Positions 63,845-64,000 of a stretch of DNA of 64,000 nucleotides are shown piece by piece. The position numbers and the translations under genes were made by a program. Within the stretch, counting starts at the first letter, position 1, and each line of letters opens with the position of its first letter. Source of the stretch: Phytoactinopolyspora limicola (GTDB lineage: Bacteria > Actinomycetota > Actinomycetes > Jiangellales > Jiangellaceae). The notes beneath the pieces are model-generated. The model was not told where the DNA came from and did not search any database. It saw only the letters and a program-made list of their open reading frames with translations. The stretch is from the NCBI RefSeq assembly GCF_011320225.1, contig NZ_JAAOEN010000002.1:669644-733643 (forward strand), written 5' to 3'.

Positions 63845-64000
63845 GTGATCGTTGCCTGGTTTTGGTCGCTATACAGCCTGTTGCTTTTTGCATTGGTGCT
63901 GGTCGGCGTGTCGTGGTGCCTGGTGGGTGGTGCTTTGGCATGGTTCGGCGTTATGGCGAAGGGGTACCGGCGTGTGGATCGTGAGCAGGCGTTTTTGTTG
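63845..64000 (+). CDS. start of a membrane protein (runs off right edge)
   Basis: An open frame of 52 codons to the edge, starting GTG and encoding IVAWFWSLYSLLLFALVLVG, a clear membrane segment, then GYRRVDREQAFLL. Codons ending in T or TTG are commoner than elsewhere in the window. It is divergent from the acylphosphatase/ATP-grasp gene. It is not recognised; the frame has no clear ribosome site. Confidence 0.4.
   Translation, partial: MIVAWFWSLYSLLLFALVLVGVSWCLVGGALAWFGVMAKGYRRVDREQAFLL

Overview
The window is GC-rich, densely coded bacterial chromosome from an actinomycete. The evidence is family content: AdnAB helicase-nuclease, a WhiB protein, FbiA/FbiB for coenzyme F420, the actinobacterial families DUF3107, DUF3499, DUF5719 and DUF6758, MoeZ, and many leaderless genes with a TANNNT box 6-8 nt before the start codon. 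The left part keeps the gene order of the Mycobacterium tuberculosis Rv3201c-Rv3211 block (adnB, adnA, alkyltransferase-like gene, moeZ, TetR, DUF3107, ferritin-like, DEAD-box helicase). The middle keeps parts of Rv3258c-Rv3262 (DUF3499, zincin-like, WhiB, fbiA, fbiB). Gene content and secreted protein style fit a soil or halotolerant actinomycete of the Jiangella/Phytoactinopolyspora type, but that placement is a guess. No rRNA, tRNA, CRISPR array, insertion sequence or prophage gene was recognised.

Layout. 1-5 kb: DNA repair genes adnB/adnA and an alkyltransferase-like gene. 5.3-7.7 kb: a polytopic LPG-synthase-like membrane protein with a built-in kinase-like domain. 7.7-8.3 kb: a complex non-coding repeat cassette (copy A). 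8.3-16.4 kb: moeZ, hydrolase, small acidic protein, TetR, DUF3107, MFS exporter and Rrf2 regulator, ferritin-like protein, DEAD-box helicase. 16.6-23.4 kb: L,D-transpeptidase, PHP phosphoesterase and RecB-type nuclease pair, DUF6758, stress protein, HNH nuclease, PlsC acyltransferase, lipoprotein. 23.6-26.9 kb: TPP riboswitch and a ykoEDC-type thiamine-precursor transporter. 27-34 kb: DUF3499, zincin-like protein, repeat cassette copy B, DUF5719 and a large membrane glycosyltransferase. 34.2-40.8 kb: whiB, then a TetR gene divergent from a choline-to-betaine operon (betB, betA, BCCT transporter). 40.9-46.9 kb: fbiA-fbiB, a TIGR03089-like protein, a double glycosyltransferase and a hypothetical. 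46.9-58.6 kb: TetR, a BtuF-like protein, secreted gamma-glutamyltransferase, and two paralogous secreted M14 carboxypeptidases flanking a GntR regulator and a dicarboxylate/amino-acid symporter. 58.9-63.8 kb: a RidA gene and two unusual acylphosphatase/ATP-grasp fusion proteins. The right edge holds the start of a membrane protein.

How the genes may work together. The betB-betA-betT set takes up choline and oxidises it to glycine betaine, with a TetR repressor and a dyad in the shared promoter. The riboswitch-controlled ECF transporter imports a thiamine precursor. GGT, the two M14 peptidases and the symporter look like an extracellular peptide-scavenging module. The most unusual locus is 58.9-63.8 kb. 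One protein fuses an enolase-superfamily-like domain, a cyanophycin-synthetase-type ATP-grasp and a C-terminal acylphosphatase. The protein encoded upstream of it on the same strand fuses an N-terminal acylphosphatase to a sugar-transfer-associated type ATP-grasp. A RidA gene follows. I read this as a candidate undescribed amide- or peptide-forming pathway. A second novelty is the pair of about 0.55-0.6 kb repeat cassettes at 7.7-8.3 kb and 28.1-28.7 kb, whose ends include the stop codons of neighbouring genes. A third is two long perfect palindromes sharing a CATGATCAT cap at gene 3' ends.
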